64,000 nt of DNA from Enterococcus dispar ATCC 51266 (GCF_000406945.1 NZ_KE136354.1:1325207-1389206); one strand, 5' to 3'; shown: positions 27,850 through 38,213, counted from the first letter of the stretch. A program made the numbers and translations. The notes: generated by a model from the letters alone, not told the origin.

Positions 27850-29178
27850 TTAGTCGAAAATATTCGAAAAGAAATCTTTTACTTTATCTTTAACGCTTTC
27901 GCCAGTGGATTCGTTTGTTTCTTCATACGTATCTTCTTGGCTATCGTATTCATCATAAGCTGGTTCTTGGGTGACTGGAACTGGCGCTTCTTGACTAGTA
28001 GCAGGCTGTGTTCTTTCACCGGTTACAGCAGTTTTTGCCAACTGATAAACTTCACTTAGATTTGCTGAATAGTCAACAATGGAAATTACATTTGTAAAGA
28101 CAGGATTCCGTAAGCCCATGTGATTTGGTACATATAATTTCACGTTCGTACCAAAGATTTCTTGTGCTAAATCTACCACACCAGGCAAGCTCGCTGCGCC
28201 ACCAGTTAAAACAACACCACCAGGTAAACTCAACGCATCAATTTCATCTAAAACTTCTTTAGACTTATTAAAGATTTGCTCCATCCGGGCTTCGATAATT
28301 TCAGCTAAATAGCGTTCATCAATTTTGACTGGTTCAGATTTACCAATAACATCCACAGGAAATTCTTCGCTAGCAGATGTTCGTTCTGGATAAGCATCAC
28401 CATAATTAATTTTCAATGCTTCTGCATTGTTAAAAGATGTATTCAAAACAGTTGAAATATCTTTTGTTACGTATTCGCCACCCTCTTGGTTAACATGGGT
28501 GAATTTCAATTGTTTATCATGCATAACTGAAGTTGTAGTTTGACCACCACCAATATCGATAACGGTTGTACCAAAATCCTTCTCACCATCTGATAAAATG
28601 GATTCCGTTAAAGCAAGAGGTGTAATCACCATTTCATTTAAATGAAGGCCTGCTTTTTCAACACATTTGCGAATATTGTGCAAAATTGTTTTAGGACCGG
28701 TGAAAACAACGCCAAACATTTCGAGACGTACACCGATCATCCCACGTGGATCTTTAATACCTTCAAAGCCATCCACAGTAAATTCTTGCGGCAAAATCGT
28801 AATGATTTGTCTTTCAGGAGGAACTGAACGTACTAAAGCAGCTGAAGCGACGTTACGTACATCTTCATCTGTAATTTCTTTTGATTCGCTGTTAACAGCA
28901 ATCATTCCTTGACAGTTTTCCACTTCTAATAAATTGGCTGGAACACCAACGCTTACGCTACGAATTTGGATACCTGCTTTTTCTTCTGCTTGCTTGACGG
29001 CCCGTTGAATTGCTTGAACCGATTTTTCAATATCGACAATAATCCCTCTGTTAATACCTTCAGATTTGGCGTTGCCTACACCAATGATATTCATTTGGTT
29101 TTCGACATACTCTGCAACGACAACTTTCACCGAAGTCGTTCCAATGTCAAGGCCGACATACATTCCCGTTTTTGCCAT
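27850..29178 (-). CDS. ftsA: Cell division protein FtsA
   Basis: An actin-like ATPase that tethers FtsZ to the membrane. The 442 residues begin YVGLDIGTTSVKVVVAE (phosphate-1), later TVIDIGGGQTTTSVM (phosphate-2) and LTGGAASLPGVVDLAQ (adenosine motif). The linker is acidic (TQEPAYDEYDSQEDTYEETN) and the C-terminal amphipathic helix is KDKVKDFFSNIFD, which is the membrane anchor. The start is ATG 29178 with AGGAGG upstream. It lies 148 nt after divIB, longer than most gaps in the cluster, so an internal promoter there is possible. Confidence 0.97.
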   Translation of the reverse strand: MAKTGMYVGLDIGTTSVKVVVAEYVENQMNIIGVGNAKSEGINRGIIVDIEKSVQAIQRAVKQAEEKAGIQIRSVSVGVPANLLEVENCQGMIAVNSESKEITDEDVRNVASAALVRSVPPERQIITILPQEFTVDGFEGIKDPRGMIGVRLEMFGVVFTGPKTILHNIRKCVEKAGLHLNEMVITPLALTESILSDGEKDFGTTVIDIGGGQTTTSVMHDKQLKFTHVNQEGGEYVTKDISTVLNTSFNNAEALKINYGDAYPERTSASEEFPVDVIGKSEPVKIDERYLAEIIEARMEQIFNKSKEVLDEIDALSLPGGVVLTGGAASLPGVVDLAQEIFGTNVKLYVPNHMGLRNPVFTNVISIVDYSANLSEVYQLAKTAVTGERTQPATSQEAPVPVTQEPAYDEYDSQEDTYEETNESTGESVKDKVKDFFSNIFD

Positions 29179-29326
29179 GAATGGGATTCCCTCCTACTAA
29201 ATTTCCATATAGATCGAACAGTAAAGGTCCGTTTTTATCTATCAGTTTAATATTTTGTTCACTGCTAACAATAATACCACAAAAATCAACTTTTTAGAAA
29301 TACGTTATGAAAAATATTTGAAATTT

Positions 29327-30424
29327 TTATTGCCCTATTTGGGTGTTATTATTGGTTTCACTCTGACTTTCATTTTCTGCGGTATTTTCATTGATTTCAT
29401 TTTGATTATTATTACTATCTGTTGTGGTGTTTTCAGCCGATGATTCTTTCGTTTTTTCATTATCTTTCGGATACGGATACGTGAAAATTCCCACTTCCAT
29501 ATCCACAACCCCTTTGCCTTTTAACTCTTTAGCAACTTGTGGATAATACTTTAGTTGTTCTGTTAAATTAGAGATGTTAATAATAACAGTGTTTCCATCG
29601 TTCATTAACAGATTTAACAACTCTGTATTGGCACTAGTGGGTGTGTATTTAATTTGAGAAATACTAGCTCGTAATTCTTGAGAAAGTTTTTGATATTGCT
29701 TTAAGACAGTTAAAATGCGTTTTTGTGATTTAAAATCTTCTAAAATAGGCAGATTTTCAGCCGGTTTTTTAACCGTTTCAGCCAGAACTTTTCCATTTTC
29801 GATGACAGGAGCATAACTATCTCCTTTTTCTAAAATAGCAACTTCTTGATATTCTGTCACTGTCAATTTAAATTCATTAAAATGTTCAATTCCAACAGCC
29901 ACACTTTTTACACGCGGTAAAGCCTGCTTTATTTTCGCTTCGTTTTCTCCGCGGTGCCAGTATTGTGACCAAAGGCCATCTTCTAAAGTAAAACCAGCCG
30001 CTTTTGTGATAGCATTTTTTGAAACTGCTTCGTTTTTTACTACATGAATAGCAGAGAGCTTACTTAGGGGAGAAACATAGTACAAAACAAATAACAATGG
30101 AATCAAAAACAGTGTAATCACAATTGTCAGCCGACGATAAAGTACCGAATTTCGTTCATACTTTAATTTGGGTAGCCGATCAGCAAAAGAACCATTAGGA
30201 TTGCGCGATCCACCTTCAACGGGTAAATCACTGGCATTTTCCGGTAATTCAGGTTCTTCTTTTGGCTCCTGTCCGTCAATGACTGTGGGAGACCATGTCG
30301 CATCTTGACCATTTTTCTTCCGATATTCCAAGTTAGCTTTTTGCCATGGTGTCAAATTTACAGCTACATCTGAATGCTCACCTTTTTGCTTGGATTGGTC
30401 TTTTTTACTGATATGCGTCACCAC
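29327..30424 (-). CDS. divIB: Cell division protein DivIB/FtsQ
   Basis: A bitopic membrane protein of the FtsL-DivIC-DivIB complex. A long cytoplasmic N-terminus (about 95 residues, Lys/Pro/Glu-rich) precedes one membrane segment (LTIVITLFLIPLLFVLYYV). The extracellular POTRA domain begins LSAIHVVKNEAVSKNAITKAAGF and is followed by the beta domain, then an unusual tail rich in Asn, Glu and Thr (last 45 residues). Start choice is uncertain: GTG 30424 has no proper ribosome binding site, while AAAGGTGGTGA lies about 8 nt before an in-frame ATC at 30412. The true start could be GTG or that ATC. It is 7 nt after murG. Confidence 0.92.
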   Translation of the reverse strand: MVTHISKKDQSKQKGEHSDVAVNLTPWQKANLEYRKKNGQDATWSPTVIDGQEPKEEPELPENASDLPVEGGSRNPNGSFADRLPKLKYERNSVLYRRLTIVITLFLIPLLFVLYYVSPLSKLSAIHVVKNEAVSKNAITKAAGFTLEDGLWSQYWHRGENEAKIKQALPRVKSVAVGIEHFNEFKLTVTEYQEVAILEKGDSYAPVIENGKVLAETVKKPAENLPILEDFKSQKRILTVLKQYQKLSQELRASISQIKYTPTSANTELLNLLMNDGNTVIINISNLTEQLKYYPQVAKELKGKGVVDMEVGIFTYPYPKDNEKTKESSAENTTTDSNNNQNEINENTAENESQSETNNNTQIGQ

Positions 30425-30431
30425 CTTTACA

Positions 30432-31526
30432 TTACACTGTAATTTCTTTAACTAATTGATATAAACGCTGACTAGCATCAGGAATTCCTTCTGATTTTGA
30501 AGCGGTAGCCATTTGTTGCCGTTTCGTTTGATTTTGCATAATTTCATCGACGGCTTCCACCAGAGCACTACCAGTCAACATCTCATCTTTAATCATCAAC
30601 GCCGCCCCAGCATCCACTAAACTTTGTGCATTTTTAGTTTGATGATCTGCGGTCACGTAAGGACTAGGAATTAAGACAGCCGGTAAACCTAAAGCGGTAA
30701 ATTCAGCAATAGATGTTGCTCCTGCACGCCCTACTAATAAGTCACAGCAAACCATCACCGCTGCCATCTTATCAATATAGGGGGCAACACTGACATTTGT
30801 CAACTGGCTTAAGTCAATCTTTGTTTCCTTTTTAATTTCATTAAAGTATCTTTCACCAGAAGCATATAACACTTGATAATCGCGCGTGGCAAAAATTGGC
30901 AAAGCTTCTGTTACAGCTTGATTAATTTTCAAAGCGCCTTGACTTCCGCCAAAAATCAGCGCGGTTGGTTTTTCTTGTTTCAAACCAAAAGTTGTTAAAA
31001 TATCTGATTTTTTGGTATCACTGACTTCACTGGCACGCGGATTTCCCACAAGGACCGTTTTTTCAACTGGAAAAAATTGTGCTGCATCTTTAAAGCAAAT
31101 CCCCACTTTTGTTGCATATCGACTCAAAAATTTATTGGTTATACCAGGAATACTATTTTGTTCATGTACAATGGTGGGGATTTTCATTTTAGCCGCTGCA
31201 TAAACGACTGCTCCTGAAACATATCCGCCAGTTCCAATAACCACATCGGGTTGAAAAGATTTTAAGATTTGTTTAGCTTCTTTGATACTTTTAAAAAAAA
31301 GTTGGAGCGTTTTTACATTATCAAAAGATAGTTTTCGCTTAAAACCTTGAATTTCCAATGTTTTAAAAGGAATATCCGTTTTTGGTAGAATTTTATTTTC
31401 TAATCCTCTTTTGCCTCCAACATACATAAACTCAGAGGTTGGCTCTTGTTGTTTGACATAATTCACAAAGGCTAAGGCGGGATAAATGTGTCCGCCAGTT
31501 CCACCACCGGTTACTAATATTCTCAC
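30432..31526 (-). CDS. murG: UDP-GlcNAc:lipid I N-acetylglucosaminyltransferase MurG
   Basis: This membrane-associated GT28 enzyme adds GlcNAc to lipid I to make lipid II. The 364 residues start with the glycine-rich loop [16 protein letters not shown], then [32 protein letters not shown] and the second glycine loop [14 protein letters not shown]. The nucleotide site includes [18 protein letters not shown] and [14 protein letters not shown]. The start is ATG 31526, 18 nt after murD, with a modest ribosome binding site. All key motifs are intact. Confidence 0.97.
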   Translation of the reverse strand: MRILVTGGGTGGHIYPALAFVNYVKQQEPTSEFMYVGGKRGLENKILPKTDIPFKTLEIQGFKRKLSFDNVKTLQLFFKSIKEAKQILKSFQPDVVIGTGGYVSGAVVYAAAKMKIPTIVHEQNSIPGITNKFLSRYATKVGICFKDAAQFFPVEKTVLVGNPRASEVSDTKKSDILTTFGLKQEKPTALIFGGSQGALKINQAVTEALPIFATRDYQVLYASGERYFNEIKKETKIDLSQLTNVSVAPYIDKMAAVMVCCDLLVGRAGATSIAEFTALGLPAVLIPSPYVTADHQTKNAQSLVDAGAALMIKDEMLTGSALVEAVDEIMQNQTKRQQMATASKSEGIPDASQRLYQLVKEITV

Positions 31527-31544
31527 ATGCTTCGCTCATTTCTA

Positions 31545-32906
31545 TTATTTTTTCAAGGCATTAACTGCCGTTATAAAGCGTTCGCCTCTAATTTCAAAGT
31601 TTTTATACTGATCCCAGCTGGCATTGGCAGGTGATAACAAAATTGTATCTCCCGCCGCACTGAGAGCATACGCTTGTACCACGGCAGTTTCAGCATTTTC
31701 ACTAAATTCAATAATTGGAACTTTAGCATCTCGTGCAGCTTGGGCTAATTTATCTTTTGTTTGACCAAAAACAATTATCGCTTTCAATCCATTTAACGAG
31801 GGAACCAACTCGTCAAATCCATTGCCTCGATCCAAACCACCAGCTAATAAAATTAATTTTTCATGATCAAAGCCGCTTAACGCCATCTCTGTTGCCAAAA
31901 TATTTGTTGCCTTAGAATCGTTAAAGAAACGTCGTTCATTAATTGTTCCAACAAACTGCGTACGGTGTGGCACACCACTAAAACTTTGCAAAGTTGTTTT
32001 AATATTGTCATTTGAAATATTACGTAATTTTGCTACTGCGATTGCTGCCAAAGCATTTTCAACATTATGATTACCAGGCACACCTAATGTATCAGCCGCC
32101 ATGATAAATTCATCGTGAAAATACAATTGCCCATCTTTTTGATAAGCTCCCGGTACAATTTGTGTACTAGAAAAGGGAACAATTTGGGCTTTTGTTGTTG
32201 CAGCCATATCTTGTAAAACCTTTTGATCCCAATTTAAAACCAAGTAATCAGCTGCTGTCATGTTCTCTTGAATATGCCATTTTGCTTTTTCATATTCAGC
32301 TTGGGAACCATGGTAATCTAAATGGGCAGAGAAAATATTAGTAATGACAGCAACTTCGGGATGAAAAGTTTGAATTCCCATTAATTGGAAACTAGACAAT
32401 TCCGTTACCATTACATCGTTCTTTTGGGCATTTTGAGCCACAGTGCTAGCTGGATAACCAATATTGCCTGCTAATAGTGCCTTACCTTGCGTCATTCCAG
32501 CATTTAAAATTTCGCCAATCATTGTCGTCGTAGTGGTTTTCCCATTGGTACCGGTAATTCCAATTAGCGGACATTCCGCAATTTGATAAGCCAACTCTAC
32601 TTCGGTAATAATTGGTAGACCTTTTTCGATTGCTTTTTTTACTAATGGTTGGCTATAAGGAATCCCAGGATTTTTTACCATTAAAGCAAAATCCTCATCT
32701 AGTAATTCAATTGGATGGCTGCCCGTGACAACTTTAATCCCTAACGCCAAAAGATCTTGTGCTTCTGGATTTTCTTCAAAGGGTTTTCCGTCATTAACGG
32801 TAACAAGTGCGCCCAAATCATGCAATAATTTGGCCGCACTGAATCCACTCTTTGCTAATCCCAGCACAAGAACTTTTTTATTTTGATATTCACTAATTTG
32901 TTTCAT
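31545..32906 (-). CDS. murD: UDP-N-acetylmuramoyl-L-alanine:D-glutamate ligase MurD
   Basis: A cytosolic ligase that adds D-Glu to UDP-MurNAc-L-Ala. The 453 residues show the N-terminal Rossmann domain ([17 protein letters not shown]), the ATP loop [19 protein letters not shown] near residue 112, the central [14 protein letters not shown] and the C-terminal [16 protein letters not shown] and [15 protein letters not shown]. The start is ATG 32906, since TAGGAG lies 9 nt before it; the ATG at 32915 follows the ribosome binding site directly. It is 12 nt after mraY. Confidence 0.96.
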   Translation of the reverse strand: MKQISEYQNKKVLVLGLAKSGFSAAKLLHDLGALVTVNDGKPFEENPEAQDLLALGIKVVTGSHPIELLDEDFALMVKNPGIPYSQPLVKKAIEKGLPIITEVELAYQIAECPLIGITGTNGKTTTTTMIGEILNAGMTQGKALLAGNIGYPASTVAQNAQKNDVMVTELSSFQLMGIQTFHPEVAVITNIFSAHLDYHGSQAEYEKAKWHIQENMTAADYLVLNWDQKVLQDMAATTKAQIVPFSSTQIVPGAYQKDGQLYFHDEFIMAADTLGVPGNHNVENALAAIAVAKLRNISNDNIKTTLQSFSGVPHRTQFVGTINERRFFNDSKATNILATEMALSGFDHEKLILLAGGLDRGNGFDELVPSLNGLKAIIVFGQTKDKLAQAARDAKVPIIEFSENAETAVVQAYALSAAGDTILLSPANASWDQYKNFEIRGERFITAVNALKK

Positions 32907-32918
32907 TTTTTCCATCTC

Positions 32919-33881
32919 CTACCAAATGATCAAAAGCGTAAGTACCGAACAAACAAAAGCGATCCCCCAAAAAACCAGATCGATTTTCCATTCAGTCCAA
33001 CCACTCATCTCAAAGTGATGATGGATAGGTGACATTTTAAACAGACGTTTGCCGGTTAGTTTGAAAGAAGATACCTGCAACATTACACTGGCAGTTTCAA
33101 TGACATAAATTAAACCAACAAGTAACAAAGTCCATTCCTGATGTAAAAGAATGGAAATCGCTGCCAGTAAGCCGCCGAGTGCAAGAGATCCTACATCGCC
33201 CATAAAAATCTTTGCTGGTTTGCGATTGTATGGGAAAAAGCCCAATAATCCACCGATCACACTTAAACAAATGATCAAGACATCAAATTGATTTTGCTTC
33301 CAAGCTATCATACCATAAGTTGCAAAGGAAATAACCCCCAGCCCCGAAACCAATCCATCAATTCCGTCTGTCAAATTGACTGCATTGGAAAAACCAACTA
33401 ACCAAAAAATGACAAAAAGCCCGTAAAGAATCCCTAAATTTAATTCAAAACTAAAAACATTTAAACTGTTTGAATTGCCATCTTTTAAAAAGACAAAGTA
33501 AAAAATAACAGCACCTAGAATTTGTCCAATTAATTTTTGTAAAGAGTTCAATCCCATGTTGCGCTTTTTAAAAATTTTAATAAAATCATCTAAAAATCCA
33601 AGTAATCCATACAAGAATAAAATGAATAATAGGATAAACAAAGACGGTGTTAGTAAATTTTGCCATGCGCCAACCCACAATCCTGTCAAAACAGCAGCAA
33701 TTAAAAAGACGACTCCTCCCATAGTGGGTGTTCCAGCCTTGACATTGTGCCATTTGGGTCCTTCATCCCGAATTTCTTGTCCGAATTGTTTGACTCTAAA
33801 ATAGCCAATGAAAAGCGGCATGACAGCATAGGTCATCGCAAAGCTACTCACAATTGGTAAAATCATCTTTGTCCATTCCAT
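32919..33881 (-). CDS. mraY: Phospho-N-acetylmuramoyl-pentapeptide-transferase MraY
   Basis: An integral membrane enzyme that forms lipid I on undecaprenyl phosphate. The 320 residues have about ten membrane helices and the family motifs [29 protein letters not shown], the metal ligand [19 protein letters not shown], and the C-terminal [19 protein letters not shown]. The last motif separates it from the TagO-like gene at 5.8 kb. The start is ATG 33881 with AGGAG 7-9 nt upstream. The 235-nt leader between pbp and mraY holds a tandem hairpin repeat, so expression may be tuned there. Confidence 0.97.
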   Translation of the reverse strand: MEWTKMILPIVSSFAMTYAVMPLFIGYFRVKQFGQEIRDEGPKWHNVKAGTPTMGGVVFLIAAVLTGLWVGAWQNLLTPSLFILLFILFLYGLLGFLDDFIKIFKKRNMGLNSLQKLIGQILGAVIFYFVFLKDGNSNSLNVFSFELNLGILYGLFVIFWLVGFSNAVNLTDGIDGLVSGLGVISFATYGMIAWKQNQFDVLIICLSVIGGLLGFFPYNRKPAKIFMGDVGSLALGGLLAAISILLHQEWTLLLVGLIYVIETASVMLQVSSFKLTGKRLFKMSPIHHHFEMSGWTEWKIDLVFWGIAFVCSVLTLLIIW

Positions 33882-33891
33882 TTTTCAAATC

Positions 33892-34083
33892 TCCTAGTTC
33901 ATTTTAATGTATTCATTTTTATAAAAATGAAATTTATTTTCTCTACGCATATCATTCCTCTTTGGCAGAATACGCCAAGAGGAACTGACATCCTAGTTCA
34001 TTTTAATGTATTCATTTTTATAAAAAATGAAATCTATTTTCTCTACACATATCAATCCTCTTTGGCAGAATACGCCAAGAGGA
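33892..34083. repeat. Tandem repeat (two 92/93-bp units) with conserved hairpins
   Basis: Unit 1 (33892-33983) and unit 2 (33991-34083) differ by three substitutions and one A insertion, with a 7-nt spacer and a 99-bp period. Each has a palindrome-like stretch (TTCATTTTTATAAAAATGAA type) and a GC-containing hairpin CCTCTTTGGC...GCCAAGAGG. The hairpin is extended by pairs that differ in a compensated way: T33955-A33984 in unit 1 against A34055-T34084 in unit 2. It lies between the pbp stop and mraY start in the transcribed direction. Confidence 0.85.
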
Positions 34084-34116
34084 TTGATAGCTTTTTTTCA
34101 CACTGCAAATTTTATA

Positions 34117-36324
34117 CTATTGCGACATGGTAAACTCAATTTCTTTACCATCCACACGGTCATAGGGTGCAAGACTTTGCCCGGAACAATAACCGTCTCC
34201 TTTAAAACTAACTTTCACGCCCAATATATCTCCGAGCTTGACCAAATCAGCTTTAGACCAATTGGTAACATCAGGCATGTAATATTCCGAACCAGTGGTT
34301 AATAAAATTAATTTTTCTCCTGCTAAGACTTTGGTGCCGTGAGGAGTCCCTTGCTCTTTAATTTTACTACCTGTCCCGATTACTACAGGCACTAAACCAT
34401 TCTTACTAGCGTCTGCTGCCGCACTATCTTTACCTAAGTTGCGATAATCAGCAATTTCAACTTTTTCGGTATTTTCACTGGCAGAAGCTGGTTGATCATC
34501 TTTAAATTCCATTGCTCGTTTTAGCAAAGCATTGCCAATATCGCCAAGTGCTTTTTGTTCCCAATGCTCTGGCATTTTCATCGTCATATATAAAACATAT
34601 TCTGGGTCTTCAGCTGGAATCATCTCAACTATCGAGTACAAATAAGCTGTATCCCCCTGATAATAACCGCCATTTTTTTCATCCGCTATCTGAGCCGTGC
34701 CGGTTTTAGCTGCAATTTTGTAGCCGGGCACATTGTAAACACCGTAAGCACTGCCGTAGTCTTTACTCTCAATAACATCTCGCATGTATTCGCGAACTTT
34801 CGCTGTCGTTTCAGCACTAACTGGATTTCCCACGATTTCTGGTTCTGTCACACGCTCGGTATCGTTTTGATTATTAACAATTTTACTAATATAGTGGGGC
34901 TCCAACATTTTACCATCATTGGCAATCGCAGAAAAGGCGCGCATCATTTGAAAGTTCGTCACGCCAATCCCTTGACCAAATGAACTCATCGCCTTGTCGA
35001 CAATATTATTTGTTGGCAAAATACCACTGTTTTCTCCTGGTAAACCAGAATAGGTACTTTGACCAAAGCCAAATTTTTTCAGATAATTTTGCCAAGTATC
35101 TCCCATTTTTTGTTCCAATTTAACCATTCCGACATTACTTGACCAAGAGAGGGCTTGACGCATCGTTAACGTTCTTCTTTGCTCTTGGTAGTCCCAGTCA
35201 TTGATAGTAGCATCGGCAACTTTAATCTCACCGGAAGTAAAGGTTTCATTTTCATTAAACACTCCTGACTCAATAGCAGCAGCAGTTGTCATGACTTTCA
35301 TCGTTGACCCGGGTTCATAACGATCTTCTACTAATAAATTCATCCAATTAAAGTCTTTGTCGGAAAATTCTTTTTTCGTTTCCGGATTGAATGTCGGTCG
35401 TTGACTCATGGCTAGGATTTCTCCAGTTTTGGCTTCCATCAATACTGCGGTTGCATCTTCTGGTTTGTATTTTTTAACAGCTGTATCCATAAGTGACTCA
35501 AGATAAGTTTGTAATCCACTATCAAGAGTCGTATAAATATCCTGACCATCTTTAGCGGCCTTTTTTTGCGCTACTGTGCCAGGAAGCGGATTTTGATAAT
35601 TATCTTTTTGGTAAACAATTTTACCATCAGTCCCACTTAAAATATCATTGTAGGCCGCTTCTAGACCCATTTTGCCGACTAACCCTTTATCTATTCCTTG
35701 CTTATCCACTTCAGATTCAGCATAGCCAATAAAATGAGAGGCAAACGTGCCATTGGGATAAATACGGTTAGGGTGTTCATCAAAGTCTAAACCAGACAAT
35801 TCTGCCTTTTCCATCGCCTGTTCAATTTTTTTCTTCTTCTCTAAAGTAATGTTCTTGCCTTTACCAGAAAATTCAACTTGATACAATTCGTTTTTTGCCC
35901 CTTCTTTTAAACGGGCAATAACTTCTTTTTCCTCCAAGCCTAAAATATCATGCAAAATGGCGGCAACTTTTTCATAGTCCTTACTTTGGACGTATAATTT
36001 TTTATCACCAGTTTTATAATTTTTTGACAAAATAGCTTTTAAAGAATATGAAGTAGCGTCTTCAGCAATTGCGACGCCGTTGCGATCATAAATTGTACCT
36101 CGTTTTGCTTTCACTATTTTACTGCCTTCATAGAGTGCGGCAGTCTTTTTTTCTAAAGAGGTACCCGCCACATTGCCAACTACTACGAGATAGCCTAAAC
36201 GAGCGGCAAACAAAAAGAACAACCCAATACTCGTAGCAAAGAGAATAATCCCTACTTTTTTGCGGTTGTTCGTTGGATTTTGATTTTTCTTGCGGAAATA
36301 CTTTCTGATTCGTTTAAAACGCAT
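34117..36324 (-). CDS. pbpC: Class B penicillin-binding protein with PASTA domains (division transpeptidase)
   Basis: A membrane-anchored transpeptidase for septal peptidoglycan. The 735 residues have a cytoplasmic basic start, one membrane helix (about 24-50), a dimerisation region, and the transpeptidase domain with STMK at 340-343, SSN at 395-397 and KTGT at 540-543. Two C-terminal PASTA repeats follow, from about residue 605 (PVVIGTGSKIKEQGTPHGTK, then MPDVTNWSKADLVKLGDILG). It directly abuts ftsL. In Enterococcus faecalis the gene at this position is called pbpC; other genera call it pbp2X or ftsI. The catalytic motifs are intact. Confidence 0.95.
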   Translation of the reverse strand: MRFKRIRKYFRKKNQNPTNNRKKVGIILFATSIGLFFLFAARLGYLVVVGNVAGTSLEKKTAALYEGSKIVKAKRGTIYDRNGVAIAEDATSYSLKAILSKNYKTGDKKLYVQSKDYEKVAAILHDILGLEEKEVIARLKEGAKNELYQVEFSGKGKNITLEKKKKIEQAMEKAELSGLDFDEHPNRIYPNGTFASHFIGYAESEVDKQGIDKGLVGKMGLEAAYNDILSGTDGKIVYQKDNYQNPLPGTVAQKKAAKDGQDIYTTLDSGLQTYLESLMDTAVKKYKPEDATAVLMEAKTGEILAMSQRPTFNPETKKEFSDKDFNWMNLLVEDRYEPGSTMKVMTTAAAIESGVFNENETFTSGEIKVADATINDWDYQEQRRTLTMRQALSWSSNVGMVKLEQKMGDTWQNYLKKFGFGQSTYSGLPGENSGILPTNNIVDKAMSSFGQGIGVTNFQMMRAFSAIANDGKMLEPHYISKIVNNQNDTERVTEPEIVGNPVSAETTAKVREYMRDVIESKDYGSAYGVYNVPGYKIAAKTGTAQIADEKNGGYYQGDTAYLYSIVEMIPAEDPEYVLYMTMKMPEHWEQKALGDIGNALLKRAMEFKDDQPASASENTEKVEIADYRNLGKDSAAADASKNGLVPVVIGTGSKIKEQGTPHGTKVLAGEKLILLTTGSEYYMPDVTNWSKADLVKLGDILGVKVSFKGDGYCSGQSLAPYDRVDGKEIEFTMSQ

Positions 36325-36735
36325 TTACTTCACTTTCCTTAAATTGTCATCGTTAATTTTAAGTCCTTTTTTCTCTGCAATTTTTTTAATTCGTTCCGTT
36401 TTTGAAAGCTCACTTTTTTCTTGTTCTAAACGTGTTTTTTCTTCAGCTTGTTGCGTTGTTTGTGCTTCAATTTGAGAAACTTCTCGTTCTAGCTGGCTAA
36501 TATCTGTTCGAACATACACTGTTAAAACAGCTAAGCCAATCACAGCAGCCAGAAGAAAAATCCCGATAATTTTTTCCAAACCACTGATACGTTTTAATTT
36601 TCGAGCTGGCGAAGCTGGAATGCGAATAATTTCAGGACGTGGTGGCGTCGATGGTTTTGCTGACGGATTGGGTTGTTCAATTTGTGGTGCTGCTTGATTC
36701 ATATCATAATGATATTCACGTTTCGCTTCTGCCAT
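36325..36735 (-). CDS. ftsL: Cell division protein FtsL
   Basis: A bitopic division protein of 136 residues. The N-terminal tail is Pro-rich and basic (QPNPSAKPSTPPRPE), the single membrane helix is about residues 55-75 (IIGIFLLAAVIGLAVLTVYV), and the outer part is a leucine-zipper coiled coil (SQLEREVSQIEAQTTQQAEE). Its partner DivIC and DivIB (29.3 kb) act with it in the septum. The start is ATG 36735 with AGGAG upstream; the stop abuts the pbp start. FtsL diverges quickly, so identity rests mainly on position and topology. Confidence 0.93.
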   Translation of the reverse strand: MAEAKREYHYDMNQAAPQIEQPNPSAKPSTPPRPEIIRIPASPARKLKRISGLEKIIGIFLLAAVIGLAVLTVYVRTDISQLEREVSQIEAQTTQQAEEKTRLEQEKSELSKTERIKKIAEKKGLKINDDNLRKVK

Positions 36736-36749
36736 TTCGACGCTCCTTT

Positions 36750-37703
36750 TTATTCTTTGATTCTTTCAGCAATTCTCAATTTTGCACTGCGGGAGCGATT
36801 ATTTTCATCAAGCTCATTTTGACTGGCAACAATTGGTTTGCGATTAATTAATTTTAATTCCGGTTGATATTCCACTGGTACCATAGGTAAACCTGGTGGC
36901 AAATCTTTAGGACTACTGTATTCTTTAAAAATATTTTTAACCAAACGATCTTCTAATGAATGAAAGGTAATGACACTCACTCTGCCACTGACATTTAAAA
37001 GAGCTATTGCCTGTTCCAATGATTCTTCAATTGCGCCTAATTCATCATTAACCGCGATACGAATCGCTTGAAAAATCCGTTTGGCAGGATGCCCCCCCTT
37101 ACGTCTAGCTGGAGCAGGAATTGCTTCTTTAATTAAATCTACCAGCTCACCAGTAGTTTCAATAGGGGCTTTTTCCCGCGCACGCTCAATTTGTCTGGCA
37201 ACTTGTTTGGAAAATTTTTCTTCACCATAACGATAAAAAATTTTTACCATTTCATGATAATCATAAGTATTAACCAAATCATAAGCAGAAAAAGCTGCAG
37301 ATTGGTCCATGCGCATATCTAATGGTGCATCTTGATGGTAACTAAAACCACGACTGGCTTCATCCAACTGTGGGGATGAAACACCTAAGTCGTATAAAAC
37401 CCCATCCACTTTTTGGACGCCATATTCTTTTAAAGCAGCTGCTAGATGACGAAAATTACTTTTCACAAAGGTAACTTTCCCAGCTGCCACAGCGTCTTTT
37501 AAAAAAACTTGGGCATGATCAATTGCTTTTTGATCTTGATCAAAAGCATACAAATGCCCATTATCACTTAATTGTGATAATAAATATTGGCTATGCCCAG
37601 CACCACCTAAGGTACAATCAACATAAATACCGTCAGGTTTAATATTTAGTCCATCGACTGTTTCTTTAAGCATCACGGTGTAATGTTGAAATGAATCCGC
37701 CAT
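36750..37703 (-). CDS. rsmH: 16S rRNA (cytosine-1402-N4)-methyltransferase RsmH
   Basis: An AdoMet-dependent methyltransferase of 317 residues that modifies C1402 in the ribosomal decoding site. The AdoMet motif is [18 protein letters not shown] near residue 29-46. Later motifs are [28 protein letters not shown], and the C-terminal [13 protein letters not shown]. The start is ATG 37703 with AGGAA upstream. It lies between mraZ (14 nt) and ftsL in the standard dcw order. Confidence 0.97.
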   Translation of the reverse strand: MADSFQHYTVMLKETVDGLNIKPDGIYVDCTLGGAGHSQYLLSQLSDNGHLYAFDQDQKAIDHAQVFLKDAVAAGKVTFVKSNFRHLAAALKEYGVQKVDGVLYDLGVSSPQLDEASRGFSYHQDAPLDMRMDQSAAFSAYDLVNTYDYHEMVKIFYRYGEEKFSKQVARQIERAREKAPIETTGELVDLIKEAIPAPARRKGGHPAKRIFQAIRIAVNDELGAIEESLEQAIALLNVSGRVSVITFHSLEDRLVKNIFKEYSSPKDLPPGLPMVPVEYQPELKLINRKPIVASQNELDENNRSRSAKLRIAERIKE

Positions 37704-37717
37704 TTAAGTTCCTCTTT

Positions 37718-38149
37718 CTATAAGCCAAAATCAATCATTGTTTCAGCAATTTCATCAAAATTCTCTTCAGCTTCTTCTGAGAAAGCCTGCCATTTTGCTT
37801 CATCCCAAATTTCAATCCGATTACTCACACCAGTAATAACACAATTTTTCGTTAAACTTGCGTGTTTACGTAACGTTTGAGGAATATTAATACGGCCTTG
37901 TTTGTCGATCTCACATTCCGTTGCCGCTGAATAAAAGAAACGGACAAACGTACGTGCATCTTTTTTGGCTAAAGGCATTTCATTTAACTTTGCTTCTAAT
38001 TTTTCCCATTCTGCTTCAGGGTAGCCAAACAAACAACCATCAAGACCACGCGTGACAATGAATTTTTCGCCGAGTTTTTCCCGCAACTTGGCTGGGACTA
38101 TTAAACGACCTTTCGCATCGATTGAATGCTGAAATTCGCCCATAAACAT
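37718..38149 (-). CDS. mraZ: Transcriptional regulator MraZ
   Basis: The DNA-binding protein that heads dcw clusters. The 143 residues contain two MraZ/AbrB-like repeats: [20 protein letters not shown] near residue 4-24 and [20 protein letters not shown] near 73-95. The start is ATG 38149, as GGGGG lies 8 nt upstream and MFMGEFQHS is the usual MraZ start; the frame to 38203 adds 18 residues with no support. A set of GTG repeats with 10-bp spacing upstream is a likely self-operator. Confidence 0.95.
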   Translation of the reverse strand: MFMGEFQHSIDAKGRLIVPAKLREKLGEKFIVTRGLDGCLFGYPEAEWEKLEAKLNEMPLAKKDARTFVRFFYSAATECEIDKQGRINIPQTLRKHASLTKNCVITGVSNRIEIWDEAKWQAFSEEAEENFDEIAETMIDFGL

Positions 38150-38173
38150 CGACAAAGACCCCCTGTCACCACT

Positions 38174-38213
38174 TGATATACACAGTCTACCACAATCCCC
38201 CACTTTCTACCAC
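38174..38213 (-). promoter_or_regulatory. Candidate MraZ operator, four GTG boxes at 10-bp spacing
   Basis: On the minus strand, GTGGTAGAAA (38213-38204), GTGGGGGATT (38203-38194), GTGGTAGACT (38193-38184) and GTGTATATCA (38183-38174) follow each other every 10 bp. A further AGTGG occurs at 38173-38169. MraZ in other bacteria binds direct repeats of GTGG or TGGG type with the same 10-bp period, so this is a likely operator upstream of mraZ. Confidence 0.7.

Noticed and set aside
33892-34083. Possible CRISPR array
   Set aside because: Only two units of about 92 bp with a 7-bp spacer and no cas genes; a tandem duplication, not a CRISPR array.
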